DNA of 64,000 nt from Schlegelella_A sp963778525 (GTDB lineage Bacteria > Pseudomonadota > Gammaproteobacteria > Burkholderiales > Burkholderiaceae_C). Each line of letters starts with the position of its first letter. Positions within the stretch are counted from its first letter, which is position 1. Below the pieces are notes generated by a model, which saw only the letters and a list, made by a program, of their open reading frames with translations, searched no databases and was not told where the DNA came from. The position numbers were made by a program, and so were the translations under genes. This document shows, one piece after another, positions 1-10,343 of this stretch. The stretch lies in NCBI GenBank assembly GCA_963778525.1, contig CAVZUJ010000001.1, positions 434,001 to 498,000 of the forward strand, written 5' to 3'.

Positions 1-243
1 GTCGTGGAGTGCTGGGGCGACGACGTGCCCGAAGGCAAGCTCACCTCGTTCGGCCTGGCCGTGAAGCGCGAGCCGAGCGAGTCGGTGGTGTTCTCGTGGA
101 TCGTCTGGCCGTCGCGCGAAGCCCGCGACGAGGCCTGGAAAAAGCTCATGGCCGACCCGCGCATGCAACCGGGCGCGATGGCCGCGCCCTTCGACGGCAA
201 GCGCCTCATCTATGGCGGCTTCCAGGTGCTGCTGGACGTCTAG
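1..243 (+). CDS. DUF1428 family protein, C-terminal part
   Basis: The reading frame is open from the first base and ends at a TAG at 241-243, so only the last 80 residues are present. The visible part (motif ECWGDDVPEGKLTSF near the start, then FSWIVWPSREARDEAW and a final YGGFQVLLDV) matches the well-conserved C-terminal half of the DUF1428 family, small alpha/beta proteins with a dimeric ferredoxin-like fold. No biochemical role is known for the family. The start lies outside the window. Confidence 0.8.
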   Translation, partial: VVECWGDDVPEGKLTSFGLAVKREPSESVVFSWIVWPSREARDEAWKKLMADPRMQPGAMAAPFDGKRLIYGGFQVLLDV

Positions 244-277
244 CGAAGCCGCGGACGAAGGCGCCAGGCGGCCAGCC

Positions 278-655
278 ATGGCTTCGCGATCGCCTGAAGA
301 CGCGGCGCCCGCGACGACGAAAAGGCCGGGCCGATACAAGCACGTCCTCGACGCACTGGTCGGAAAGTTCCATGGCTTTCCCGACGGCATCTTCGCGCAG
401 GGAACGACGCGCGTCGGCGCGATCCGCTACGTCGACCTGAGCGAGCGCCGCGTCTACAACAACGGCGAGATCACGCGCGACGCCACGGGCCATGCCCGCG
501 TCGAGCGCATCGAGCGGACCGAGACCGTCCCCGAATGGAAGGCCGTGCCGCACCTGCAGTTCGCCATCGCCATCACCGTGACCGCCAAGGGCCGAGCGCA
601 TTCGTATCGCGACGAGCCGGGCAGCGAGCTTCGCTTCTTTCCCGATCGGGCATAG
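278..655 (+). CDS. hypothetical protein (125 aa)
   Basis: I do not recognise the family. The protein begins with a short Ala/Pro/Arg-rich stretch and then has a compact soluble region of mixed strands and helices, with a central segment HGFPDGIFAQGTTRVGAIRYV and a C-terminal HSYRDEPGSELRFFPDRA. No signal peptide or membrane segment is visible. The ATG at 278 is chosen because homology-like composition starts there; an in-frame start at 212 would overlap the preceding gene. It lies 35 bp after the DUF1428 gene. Confidence 0.55.
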   Translation: MASRSPEDAAPATTKRPGRYKHVLDALVGKFHGFPDGIFAQGTTRVGAIRYVDLSERRVYNNGEITRDATGHARVERIERTETVPEWKAVPHLQFAIAITVTAKGRAHSYRDEPGSELRFFPDRA

Positions 656-732
656 CCAGCGCCGCCCTGTCTCGCGCTCGAACGGGCGCCGCCGTCTACG
701 CAGAGATGCAGCATGACCTAGAGTCGGCGCCG

Positions 733-1464
733 ATGACCTTTCGCACCCTCCTCCACGATCGCCACGTTCGCCGCGGCGCGCGCGACATGCTGGCGTTCGG
801 CCCGGGCCTCGGCGCCTGGGGCCTGGTGACCGGCGTGGCCATGACGCAAAGCGGCCTGGGTGTGCCGCTCTCGATCCTGATGGCGCTCACCGTCTTTTCC
901 GGCAGCGCGCAACTCGCCTCGCTGCCTTTGCTCGCCAGTGGCGCGCCGCTGTGGGTGATCTGGGCGTCGGCCCTGTGCGTGAACCTGCGCTTCGTCATCT
1001 TCAGCTCGCAGTGGCGCGTGCATCTGGGCCACCTCCCGCGCGGTCGCCGGCTCGCACTGGGCTATGTGCTGGCCGACTTGAACCTCGTCGTCTTCCAGAA
1101 GGCCTGGAGCCAGAGCGGCAGCGGCCACCAGACGGGGCAGGCGCGCTATGCCGCCGGCGGTGCGGTCGCCCTTTGGTTCGTGTGGCAAGGGGCCTCTCTC
1201 GCCGGCATCCTGCTGTCGTCGCTGATTCCGCTCGAGTGGGGGCTCGGCTTTGCCGGCACGCTCTCGATGCTGGGCATCGCCTACTCGCTGCTCAACGATC
1301 GCACCGCATGGGTCGCGGCCATCGTTTCGGCCGCCGCCGCGGTGGCCGCGTTCGCGCTGCCGTTGAAGATGAACATCCTGGTCGCGATCGCCGCGGCGGT
1401 GGTGGCGAGCCTGCTGATGGCGCAGGCCGGCAAGGCGGCGCAGGCCCTGGGGCGCGAAGCGTAG
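733..1464 (+). CDS. azlC: AzlC family branched-chain amino acid exporter, large subunit
   Basis: The protein (243 aa) is hydrophobic with about six to eight membrane segments and the family-typical opening RRGARDMLAFGPGLGAWGLV followed by VFSGSAQLA, a hallmark of AzlC/YgaZ proteins. These form a two-component exporter of branched-chain amino acids with a small AzlD/YgaH subunit, which is encoded five bases downstream. An earlier in-frame ATG at 706 would add nine residues; 733 gives the usual N-terminal length. Family assignment is from sequence pattern; the substrate is inferred. Confidence 0.87.
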   Translation: MTFRTLLHDRHVRRGARDMLAFGPGLGAWGLVTGVAMTQSGLGVPLSILMALTVFSGSAQLASLPLLASGAPLWVIWASALCVNLRFVIFSSQWRVHLGHLPRGRRLALGYVLADLNLVVFQKAWSQSGSGHQTGQARYAAGGAVALWFVWQGASLAGILLSSLIPLEWGLGFAGTLSMLGIAYSLLNDRTAWVAAIVSAAAAVAAFALPLKMNILVAIAAAVVASLLMAQAGKAAQALGREA

Positions 1465-1469
1465 CGGCC

Positions 1470-1832
1470 ATGGACGCAACGACGACCTTGCCCACTACGA
1501 TGCCGCACTGGGCCTACGCCACGATTGCCATCCTCGGCCTGGCGGTGGCGACCTTCGTCACGCGCGGCTTCTTCCTCTGGTCGAAGCGCGAGATGCAGAT
1601 GCCGCCGCCGCTGCAGCGCGCGCTGCAGGTGGCGCCGCTCGCCGCGATCGTCGCCATCACGGCGCCGGAGATCTTTCTTGCGCACGGCGAGCTCATCGCC
1701 ACCTGGCGCGACGCGCGCCTGCTCTCGGCATTGGCGGCGACCGCGTTCTATGCCTGGCGGCCGGGCGTGCTCGGGCCGCTGCTGGCCGGCGTGGCGGTGT
1801 ACATGCCGCTCCGGCTGGCGCTGGGCTGGTAG
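1470..1832 (+). CDS. azlD: AzlD family branched-chain amino acid exporter, small subunit
   Basis: A 120-residue membrane protein with three to four hydrophobic helices and the AzlD-like segment ILGLAVATFVTRGFFLW near the N terminus. AzlD is the small partner of AzlC, and the gene follows azlC by five bases in the same direction, so the two are almost certainly co-transcribed. The length is typical of the family. It ends 20 bp before the end of the convergent CorC-type gene. Confidence 0.85.
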   Translation: MDATTTLPTTMPHWAYATIAILGLAVATFVTRGFFLWSKREMQMPPPLQRALQVAPLAAIVAITAPEIFLAHGELIATWRDARLLSALAATAFYAWRPGVLGPLLAGVAVYMPLRLALGW

Positions 1833-1851
1833 GCGCGGCCCTTCGATCGAC

Positions 1852-3163
1852 TCAGGGCGCCGGCGCGCCGGCCGCGGCTGCGCGCGTGACCATGACCTGG
1901 TCGATGCGGTGGCTGTCCACGTCCACCACCTCGAACTTGTAGCCGGCCCAGCTCAGGCTCTCGGTGCGCTTGGGCACGCGGCGCAGCATCACCATCATGA
2001 AGCCGGCCAGCGTCTCGTACTGGTCGGCATGCGGCAACGTCTCGATGCTCAGCGCGCGCTGCACATCCTGGATCGGCGTCACGCCGTCGATCAGCCAGGA
2101 GTCTTCGTCGCGCCGCACGATCTGCTGCTCTTCGCTCGACGGCGGCACGAGGTCGCCCATCACGGTGCTCATCACGTCGTTCAGGGTGATCACGCCGACG
2201 ACGAGGCTGTATTCGTTGACCACGATCGCGAAGTCTTCGTGCACCTGGCGGAACTGCTCGAGCACCTCGGTCAGCGAGATGCGGTCGGGCACCACCAGCA
2301 CCTTGTTGCAGCGGCAGGCCCTGCTCGAAGGCGAGCGGCTGGCCGCTCAGCACGCGCTGGAACATGTCCTTGGCGTCGACGTAGCCCAGCACGTGGTCGA
2401 TATCGCCCTCGCACACCGGGTAGGCCGAGAACGGCTCGGCCACGATGCGGGCCCGCAGCTCGGCCTCGGGCTCGTCCTTCAGGAACCAGACGACGCTCTC
2501 GCGCGGCGTCATGACGCTGTTGACCATCCGCGTGTCGAGCTCGAAGACGTTGGCGATGACCTGCTGCTCGCGCCTGGCCAGCACGCCGGCGAGCGCGCCG
2601 GCCTCGGTCATGGCCAGGATGTCGGCCGAGGTGATCGTCTCCTCGCGCTGGGTCGGCAACTTCAGCAGCTTGAACAACAGGTCGGTGCTCTGCGTGAACA
2701 GCCACACCACCGGCTTGAGCAGCGTGATCAGCAACTGCATGGTCCCCACCAGCCGCACCGCCAGGCGCTCCGGCTCGTTCATGCCCAGGCGCTTGGGGAA
2801 GAGGTCGGCGAAGATCAGGAAGACCGAGATGACGGTGACGAAGGAGGCAACGAAGGCGGCCCGTTGCGCCGCTTCGGGGCCGAGCCAGATCCCGAAATAG
2901 CCGGCGAAGGAGGGACTGAGCGCGCCCTCGCCCACCACGCCACCGAGGATGGCGACCGCGTTCAGCCCGATCTGCACGACGGTGAAATAGTGGCCCGGCC
3001 GCGCCTGCAGCAGCAGCACCCGCTCGGCGCGCGCGTCGCCGTCGTCGGCCATCTGGCGCAGGCGCAGGCGGCGCGATGCCGCCAGGCAGATCTCGGCGAG
3101 CGAGAAGAAGGCGCTGGCCACGATCAGCGCGCCGATGATCAGCAGGCTTTGGGTCAGCGTCAT
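1852..3163 (-). CDS. DUF21/CBS/CorC-HlyC domain membrane protein (frameshifted)
   Basis: N-terminal DUF21 domain with about four membrane helices (residues ~1-190), a CBS pair, and a C-terminal CorC_HlyC domain with motif TLAGFMMVMLRRVPKR. Proteins of this architecture (YfjD/YtfL/CorC/TlyC) are linked to magnesium, cobalt or cation homeostasis. The frame breaks near 2305: one frame reads to SGQPLAFEQGLPLQ, the next resumes with NKVLVVPDRISLTEVLEQF in the middle of the second CBS domain. Both halves fit the family and together give about 437 residues, the expected length, so a one-base sequence error is the simplest explanation. Confidence 0.85.
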
Positions 3164-3236
3164 GGCGCGGTCGGCATGCCGCCATGGTGCCATGCCGAGG
3201 CGCGGCCCGGCGCGGCCCCGGGCCGCAGCGCCCCGC

Positions 3237-4954
3237 TCACATGCCGGAGCCGGCGCCCGGGCTGATGTCCTTCAGCAGCACCGTGCCGGCCGGCGTGCCG
3301 TCGGTCTTCCAGAGCTCGAAGCCGGCAACGCCGTCGTCGGCAGTGAACTGAAGCTCGCCGTTGAGAACGAAGAACCTGAAGGGCGTGCTGCTGGCCGGGC
3401 CCGGGTTGATGTCCTTCACCAGCACGCGTGCCGGCAGCGCTGCCGTCGGTCTTCCAGAGCTCCATGCCGTGGTTGCCGTCATCGGCCTGGAAGAACAGCT
3501 CGGCGCCGAGGACGATGAGGTTCTGCGGCGAGCTGCCGGCATGTCCCGGATTCGTGTTGATGTCCGCAACCAGCTCGGTGCCGGCGCTGCTGCCATCGGT
3601 CTTCCAGAGCTCGGCGCCGTGCGTGAAGTCGTTGGCCTGGAAGTAGAGGGCGCCGTTGAAGACGGTGAACGCGCCGATGTTGCTGCTGCTCGGCCCGCTG
3701 GAGATGTCCTTGATCATCATCGAGCCCGAAGCGCGTGCCGTCGGATCTCCACAGCTCGGTGCCGTCGACGCCGTTGCTCGCCTGGAAGTAGAGCGCCCCG
3801 CCGAAGACGATCAGCTGGCTGGGGGCGCTGCCGAGCGGTCCGGGCACGAGCTCGATCATCACGGTGCCGGCCGCGGTGCCGTCGGTCTTCCAGAGCTCCG
3901 ACCCGTTGACGCCGTCGCTGGCCTGGAAGTAGAGCGCGCCGTTGAAGACGGTGAGGCTGCTCGGAAAGCTGTTGCCGCCCGCCGGGTTGATGTCGGCCAC
4001 CATGACGGTGCCGGCGGCGGTGCCGTCGGTTTTCCAGAGCTCCCTGCCGTGCGTGCCGTCGTCGGCCTGGAAGTAGAGCGCGCCATTGAAGACGGTGAAG
4101 AAGGCGGGCGAGCTGCCGCTGGTCGGCACCGGGTTGATGTCCATCACCATCACGGTGCCGGCGGCGGTGCCGTCGGTCTTCCACAGCTCGGCGCCATGGA
4201 TGCCATCGTTGGCCTGGAAGTAGAGCGCGTTGTTGAACGGCGTGAAGAAGCCGGGGCTGCCGACCCCCGCGCCCGGAGCCACCGCCATCGTGCCGGCGGC
4301 GGTGCCGTCGGTTTTCCAGAGCACGCGGCCCTCGACGCCATCGAAGGCTGCGAAGTAGACGGCGCCGTTGAATTCCGTGAAGCCACCGGGCGAGCTGTTG
4401 GCAGGACCGGGGTTGATGTCCTTGACCAGCACGGTGCCGGCCGGCGTGCCGTCGGTCTTCCAGAGCTCGGCCCCGGTGGCGCCGCCGTCATTGCCGGAGA
4501 AGTACCGCACCGCGGCGGCCGGAACGGTGGTGACCGTGAGCAGCGCGGCGTTGCTGTCGACCGTGGCGACGCTGTTGCTTGCCACGACGCGAAACTGCTG
4601 GCCGCTGTCGCCTTGCACGGTGGCTGCGGTGCTGTAGCTCGCGGCCGTGGCACCGCCGATGTTCTGCCAGGTGCTGCCCCCGTCGGCCGACACCTGCCAT
4701 TGCAGCGTGGGCGAAGGCGAGCCATCGGCCACGACCGTGAAGCTTGCCGTGGCCGGTGCGGCGACCGTCTGGCCTTGGGGTTGGGCCGTGAAGGTCGGCG
4801 CGACCCCGGTGGCCACAGGCGGCGGTGACACGCCGCCACCGCTGCCGCCTCCGCCGCAAGCCGCGATCAGCGCGGCCAGCAGGGCTGAAGCGATGATCCG
4901 CAGGCGCCGACCCAGCCCGTGGCCATCGCAGGTATCGCTTTGCGTCGTGTGCAT
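3237..4954 (-). CDS. lipoprotein with Ig-like domain and nine ELWKTDG repeats (two frameshifts)
   Basis: The start at 4954 gives a lipoprotein signal peptide with lipobox LIAAC followed by a Gly/Ser linker. Next comes an Ig-like domain (about residues 45-140, motif LQWQVSADGGSTWQNIGG). The rest is nine tandem repeats of about 48 residues, each built around F-NGALYFQA-DG--G-ELWKTDGT-AGT. Such repeats are predicted beta-propeller-like blades in secreted or surface proteins. The frame breaks near 3725 and near 3435, each inside a repeat, and the repeats resume in register. Function unknown; the lipobox implies outer membrane or cell-surface anchoring. Confidence 0.8.
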
Positions 4955-5091
4955 GGGGGCCTCGCCTGACCCGACCTTCGGGCCTGGTGCGGGTTGTAGG
5001 CCCGACATCGTTATGCCGGCGTTATGACGGTCGGCGCCGACTCGCTCGACTGACGCAGCCGTATCATCGCGCTCGCTTCAAGGATCCCGCC

Positions 5092-5850
5092 ATGCTCAAC
5101 ACATTCCTCGCTCGTGCCTTCGCGGCCGCCCTCCTCGCGCTCGGGCTCACCGGCACCAGCGTCGCGCAGCAGGCGGTGCGGGTCGGCTCCACGCCCACCG
5201 GCATTCCGTTCACCTTCCTCGACACCAAGACCAACCAGATCTCCGGGATCATGGTCGACCTGATGAAGGAGATCGGCAAGGAACAGGGCTTCGGCATCGA
5301 GATCACGCCGATGACCTTCAGCACGCTGATCGCGGCGCTGCAGGCGAACAAGATCGACGTCATCGCCGCGGCCATGTACATCACGCCGACGCGCCAGGAA
5401 GTGGTCGACTTCAGCGACCCGATCATCACCTACGGCGAGGGCCTCTTCGTGGCCGCGAAGGACACGAAGGACTACAAGTCGATGGAAGACCTGAAGGGCG
5501 AGATCGTCGGCGTGCAGATCGGCACCGCCTACGTGAAGCCGCTCACCGACTCGGGCTTCTTCAAGGAGATCAAGGTCTACGACACGATCCCCGACATCAT
5601 TCGCGACGTCAACCTCGGCCGCATCAAGGGCGGCTTCGCCGACTACCCGATCGTCGCCTACCAGCTCTTGCAAGGCGGCTTTCCGGAAACGCGCCTGGCC
5701 AAGAACTACAAGCCGGTGCTGCCGGGCAGCGTCGGCATCGGCGTGAAGAAGGGCGACAAGGCGATGCTCGACAAGATCAACGCGGCGCTGCGCAAGATGA
5801 AGGCCGACGGCACCACCGACAAGATCCTCGCCCAGTGGGGCTTGAAGTAA
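5092..5850 (+). CDS. amino acid ABC transporter substrate-binding protein
   Basis: A 252-residue periplasmic binding protein of the SBP_bac_3 family: Sec signal peptide ending near TSVAQQ, then VRVGSTPTGIPFTFLD and VVDFSDPIITYGEGLFVA, the characteristic substrate-cleft segments of polar amino-acid receptors. It is the first gene of an operon with a permease (31 bp downstream) and an ATPase, so it delivers a polar amino acid or related amine to that importer. The ligand cannot be read from sequence; the oxidase at the operon end suggests an amine or amino acid that is then oxidised. Confidence 0.88.
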   Translation: MLNTFLARAFAAALLALGLTGTSVAQQAVRVGSTPTGIPFTFLDTKTNQISGIMVDLMKEIGKEQGFGIEITPMTFSTLIAALQANKIDVIAAAMYITPTRQEVVDFSDPIITYGEGLFVAAKDTKDYKSMEDLKGEIVGVQIGTAYVKPLTDSGFFKEIKVYDTIPDIIRDVNLGRIKGGFADYPIVAYQLLQGGFPETRLAKNYKPVLPGSVGIGVKKGDKAMLDKINAALRKMKADGTTDKILAQWGLK

Positions 5851-5880
5851 GCCGGCGCGGCTGCGTGCAGTAGCCGCCGC

Positions 5881-6527
5881 GTGTTCTCTTCGAAGGACCT
5901 CGCCGAATACCTGCCGCTGCTCGCGCACGGCGCGCTCATCACGGTCGAGGTCTTCGCGCTGGCGCTGGTCGTCGCCACCGTGCTCGGCCTGGGCTGGGCG
6001 CTGATGCGCGTCTCGGCGAATCGCTTCCTCTCGGGCTTCTCGAAGGCGCTGATCAACACGATCCGCGGCATTCCGATCCTGGTGCAGCTCTTCTACATCT
6101 ACTTCGTCTTTCCCGAGATCGGCATCCAGCTTTCGGCGTTCGAGGCCGGCGTGATCGGCCTGGGCTTTGCCTACTCGTGCTACATGGCCGAGGTGTTCCG
6201 CTCGGGCATCGAAGGGGTCGACCCGGGCCAGGTGGAGGCGGCGCAGTCGCTCGGCATGAGCCGCGTGAAGATCCTCTGGCGCGTGGTGCTGCCGCAGGCC
6301 TTCAAGATCGCCCTGCCGCCCTACGGCAACACCTGCGTGATGCTGCTGAAGGACACCTCGCAGGCCTCGATCATCACCGTGGCCGAGCTCTCGTTCCAGG
6401 GCAAGCTGATCGCCTCGTCGAGCTTCAAGAACACCGAGGTGTTCACGCTGGTGGCGCTGATGTACCTGGTGATGTGCATTCCGCTCATCATCATCGTCGG
6501 CCGGCTCGAGAAGCGGTTCGGGCGCCA

Positions 6528-6531
<4 letters not shown>
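5881..6531 (+). CDS. amino acid ABC transporter permease
   Basis: A 216-residue HisM/GlnP-type permease starting at a GTG. It has about five membrane helices, the N-terminal segment LLAHGALITVEVFALALVVA, and the cytoplasmic EAA loop EAAQSLGMSRVKILWRVVLP that docks to the ATPase. Only one permease gene is present, so the pore is probably a homodimer. The stop overlaps the ATPase start by four bases (ATGA at 6528), indicating translational coupling. Confidence 0.9.
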
Positions 6532-7260
<729 letters not shown>

Positions 7261-7271
7261 GCAAGGACCCC

Positions 7272-8580
7272 ATGGCGAACGACAGCGCTTCTTCTCCCCT
7301 GCCCTTGCCGCCCTCGCTCTGGGCCGCCACCGCGCGGCCCGCACCGGCCACACCGCAGGCTCGACGCCTCGTGCCGGGCCGACGTGGCCATCGTCGGCGC
7401 CGGCTACTCGGGCCTGGCCGCGGCACTGCGCCTGCGCGAAGCCGGCGCCTCGGTGGTGGTGCTCGAAGCCGGCGAGCCCGGCTGGGGCGCCTCGGGCCGC
7501 AACGGCGGCCAGGTGATTCCCGGCCTGAAGTGGGACCCCGACGAGCTGGTCTCGATGTTCGGCGCCGAGGCCGGCGAGCACCTGGCGCAAGTGGCCGGCG
7601 GCGCACCGGCCACGCTGTTCGACCTGATCGCCAAACATGCGATCGATTGCGAGGCGACGCGCTGCGGCTGGATCCAGCCCTGCTTCGCCGATGCCGACCG
7701 CAGCCTCGCCGAGCGGCGCGTGGCGCAATGGCAAAAGCGCGGCGCCGACGTCTCGCTGCTCGAGCCCGACGCCGTGCGCACGCTCGTCGGCAGCCCGATC
7801 TATCGCGGCGGCTGGATCGACCGGCGCGCCGGCTCGGTGCAGCCGCTCAGCTATGCGCGCGGCCTGGCGCGAGCGGCGCAGGCCGCGGGCGCGGTGGTGT
7901 GCGGCGAGTCACGCGTGACGGCGCTGGCGCGCGAAGGCGGGCGCTGGAGCGTGAGCACGGCGCACGGCCCCGCGGTCTCGGCCGAGCAGGTGCTGCTGGC
8001 CACCAACGGCTACACCGATGGCCTGTGGCCGCAGCTGCGCCAGACCGTGATCGCCGCGAACAGTTTCCAGGTGGCGACCGAGCGGCTGCCCGAAGCGCTG
8101 CGAAGCACCGTGCTGCCGCAAGGGCACGTGGCGTCGGACACGAGAAAGCTCCTGCTCTACTACCGCGCCAACCACGACGGGCGCCTCATCATGGGCGGCC
8201 GCGGCCCGTTCCGCGAGCCCGCGGGGCCGGCCGACTTCGGCCACCTGGAATCGGTGATCGCGCTGGTGTTCCCGCAGCTCAAGGGCCTGCGCTGCGAGTA
8301 CCGCTGGTCGGGCCGCGTGGCGCTGACGCGCGACCACCTGCCCCACGTGCATCGGCCTGCGCCGGGGCTCACGCTGCTGCTCGGCTACAACGGGCGCGGC
8401 GTGGCACTGGCCACGACGCTGGGCACGCTGGTCGGCGCGAACCTGGCGCAGCCCGAGCTCCATCCGCTGCCGCTGCCGATCACGGGCCTGCGCGCCATCC
8501 CGCTGCATTCGATGCATCGGCTCTACGCCACGGCGATCCTGCAGACGTACCGGGTGTTCGACTACCTGGCGGTGCGCTAA
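7272..8580 (+). CDS. FAD-dependent amine/amino-acid oxidoreductase, DadA/PuuB-like (frameshifted)
   Basis: The N terminus (MANDSASSPLPLPPSLWAAT) lies in one frame from 7272 and the Rossmann FAD-binding motif VAIVGAGYSGLAAALRLREA follows in another, with the break near 7355. The remaining ~395 residues have the DAO fold, including GASGRNGGQVIPGLKW and a C-terminal GYNGRGVALAT that contacts the flavin. The N-terminal PPSLWAAT block before the Rossmann motif is typical of gamma-glutamylputrescine oxidase-like proteins. It sits 12 bp after the ABC ATPase, so it probably oxidises the imported amine or amino acid. Exact substrate unknown. Confidence 0.82.
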
Positions 8581-8628
8581 CGGCGGCGTAGTCGGTCGAC
8601 CCTATGAAGAAATCAACTGTTTTGGTGA

Positions 8629-10215
8629 ATGGCCATGCCCTTTGAGAGCCTGTCGGAACGGTATGAGTTCGTCATCGACAACTTCCCCGAGGAATGGTTG
8701 CCACTCACGTACCTCTATGACCCGGACCTTCCTCTATTTCCGCTTCAGTATTTTCACGTTCTGGATCCGTCGCTGGAGGTCGGGGAACGGCCCGGTGAGC
8801 GAGACAGAGCATTCGGGTTTGTTGCGCATCACATTAATCTGGCCGGCACCACGCTCACGGTCACGGTAGCGCTCAACAAGGATCTGACGAAGCCGCAACA
8901 CAGCCACTTCATCGCTCCAGTGGAGATCGAGGTACGAAACAGGCTTGGCCTCGGAGACCCCATTCGGTTCTCGCAGCTGCAAGGACAACTTGTCGGACGA
9001 CTGGCCAACGCCAACGACCTCGTCAAGGAGCTTTGGTACCAAGTCATTGATCGCCAATTTGGAAAGGCATTGCCCTTCGGCGGGGGAATGTTTGGGACGG
9101 CGTCTTTGGATTGGCTCGATTCATTGCAAGTTGGAACTCTGACGGGGGACGAAAAAAGGGGAGCTGATACAGACTCACTATTTCTCATCTGCATTCGGCG
9201 AGCGCATTCACACAGGCAACGGAATTCATGTCGACTTTTTCTTGTTGCCAACGTTCCATGAACTGACCGACAAATCAAATCCGCTGAGCCTTTTTCCAAG
9301 GTTCGCGTCTCTGGCATCTGCTGCAGCCGGCTTTGTTCAACGCTTCTGCCAGGCGCTCATGGTCGGCACTCTGACATTCAGTGCATTCAAAATGAGCAAG
9401 GCCGGGCTCAAAGGGCAGCTAAACACCGGAGCCATTCTCGACCTCTGCGGCAGGTTTACCGGAGACCAGCGGGAGGCGCTCTTTGAGAACTACAACGCTT
9501 TCAATCGCGGACCACCTCGCGCTGTCATTGCCTTGATGATGCTGCACGACCTTCAGAGTCGGCCACTGGGATCCACGGGTACTCACGAGTGCTGACTGCG
9601 CGGGTATGTACACGTCGCTCGGCGGCTCATATCAGACACCCAAGGTAATGCAGCTATACGCGCAACAGTGTTTCGCCTCGACATGCGCGCTGCCAATCGA
9701 CAATTGGGTAAAGACATTCCTCCAATGGCCGTTTGGTTTTCGGGCGCCTGCCGGAACGTATCACTCCGACCTATTTGCTTCCAGTCCGATATGGGGCAAG
9801 TTCGAGCGGCTGATATGGATGGCTTCACAGGCTAGGAAGGTTCACTCGTTGGCGTCGTCTGAGATCCTGTGGTGCGTTCGTTTCGGTGGGCCAAACAAGC
9901 AACTTCGTGGTGCTAACCCGATGGCATGCAAGATCTGTTCGGTACATGTCCGCGACGTATGCCCAGCGTTTGCCGCAGTTAAGAGTGCCACCAGTCATCT
10001 TCGACGCTTCGGAATTGCCCGCCAACGGCTTCTTGATCAAGACGGCATCCGTTGATGGGTCGTCCATCGGCGGAGCCCTCGTGACATGCGAAGGCCTCGG
10101 AACGTTTGACGAGTACTCGGCTCGTGATCGACAAGGCGCATTTGCCGAAACATTTCCAGCGGCCGGGAACAACGGGGGTCCGATCACCGTTGACGACTTC
10201 GTCCGCGTGTATTGA
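8629..10215 (+). CDS. uncharacterised protein of a methyltransferase island, possible HhH-GPD-like segment (several frameshifts)
   Basis: I do not recognise the whole protein. Joining frames across breaks near 9155 (inside a run of six A), 9575 and 9990 gives about 525 residues. The middle reads LGGSYQTPKVMQLYAQQCF then LPIDNWVKTFLQWPF, which aligns by eye with the helix-hairpin-helix and the Asp-containing helix of endonuclease III-type glycosylases; about 75 residues later NPMACKICSV-RDVCPAF resembles the Fe-S loop of that family, with three of four cysteines in place. The Lys that marks bifunctional glycosylases is replaced by Gln. Lower GC than the neighbours. It precedes the methyltransferase in the same direction, so it could be a repair or restriction partner. 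Confidence 0.45.
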
Positions 10216-10256
10216 GTTGTCGGGGGCTCGGAGCGCCCGAATCTGTCATCTGCTAT

Positions 10257-10287
10257 AGGAGATACTGGACAAATTGCCAGTACTCCG
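10257..10287. promoter_or_regulatory. inverted repeat upstream of the methyltransferase (distal copy)
   Basis: GGAGATACTGG (10258-10268) and CCAGTACTCC (10277-10286) are complementary apart from one unpaired base, and the centre holds GGACAAATTGCC (10267-10278). The core is a near copy of the proximal palindrome GGACAAAATGTCC. Two related dyads ahead of an autoregulatory gene are typical of operator pairs. Function is inferred. Confidence 0.5.
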
Positions 10288-10292
10288 GTACG

Positions 10293-10333
10293 CTGGGAAC
10301 CGCTTAGGACAAAATGTCCCCCAAAGTTCCCAG
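10293..10333. promoter_or_regulatory. nested palindrome, candidate methyltransferase operator
   Basis: Outer arms CTGGGAAC (10293-10300) and GTTCCCAG (10326-10333) and inner arms GGACA (10307-10311) and TGTCC (10315-10319) are all perfect and share the same centre at 10313. The right outer arm abuts the AGGAGG ribosome-binding site of the methyltransferase. The inner core resembles the inverted repeat bound by autoregulatory cytosine-5 methyltransferases such as M.SsoII, as I remember it. The methyltransferase here has an N-terminal helix-turn-helix-like region that could bind it. Confidence 0.6.
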
Positions 10334-10343
10334 AGGAGGCCAG

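Noticed and set aside
8604..8645. Short plus-strand reading frame MKKSTVLVNGHAL
   Set aside because: Thirteen codons only; it could be a leader peptide but has no ribosome-binding site and overlaps the start of the unknown island gene.
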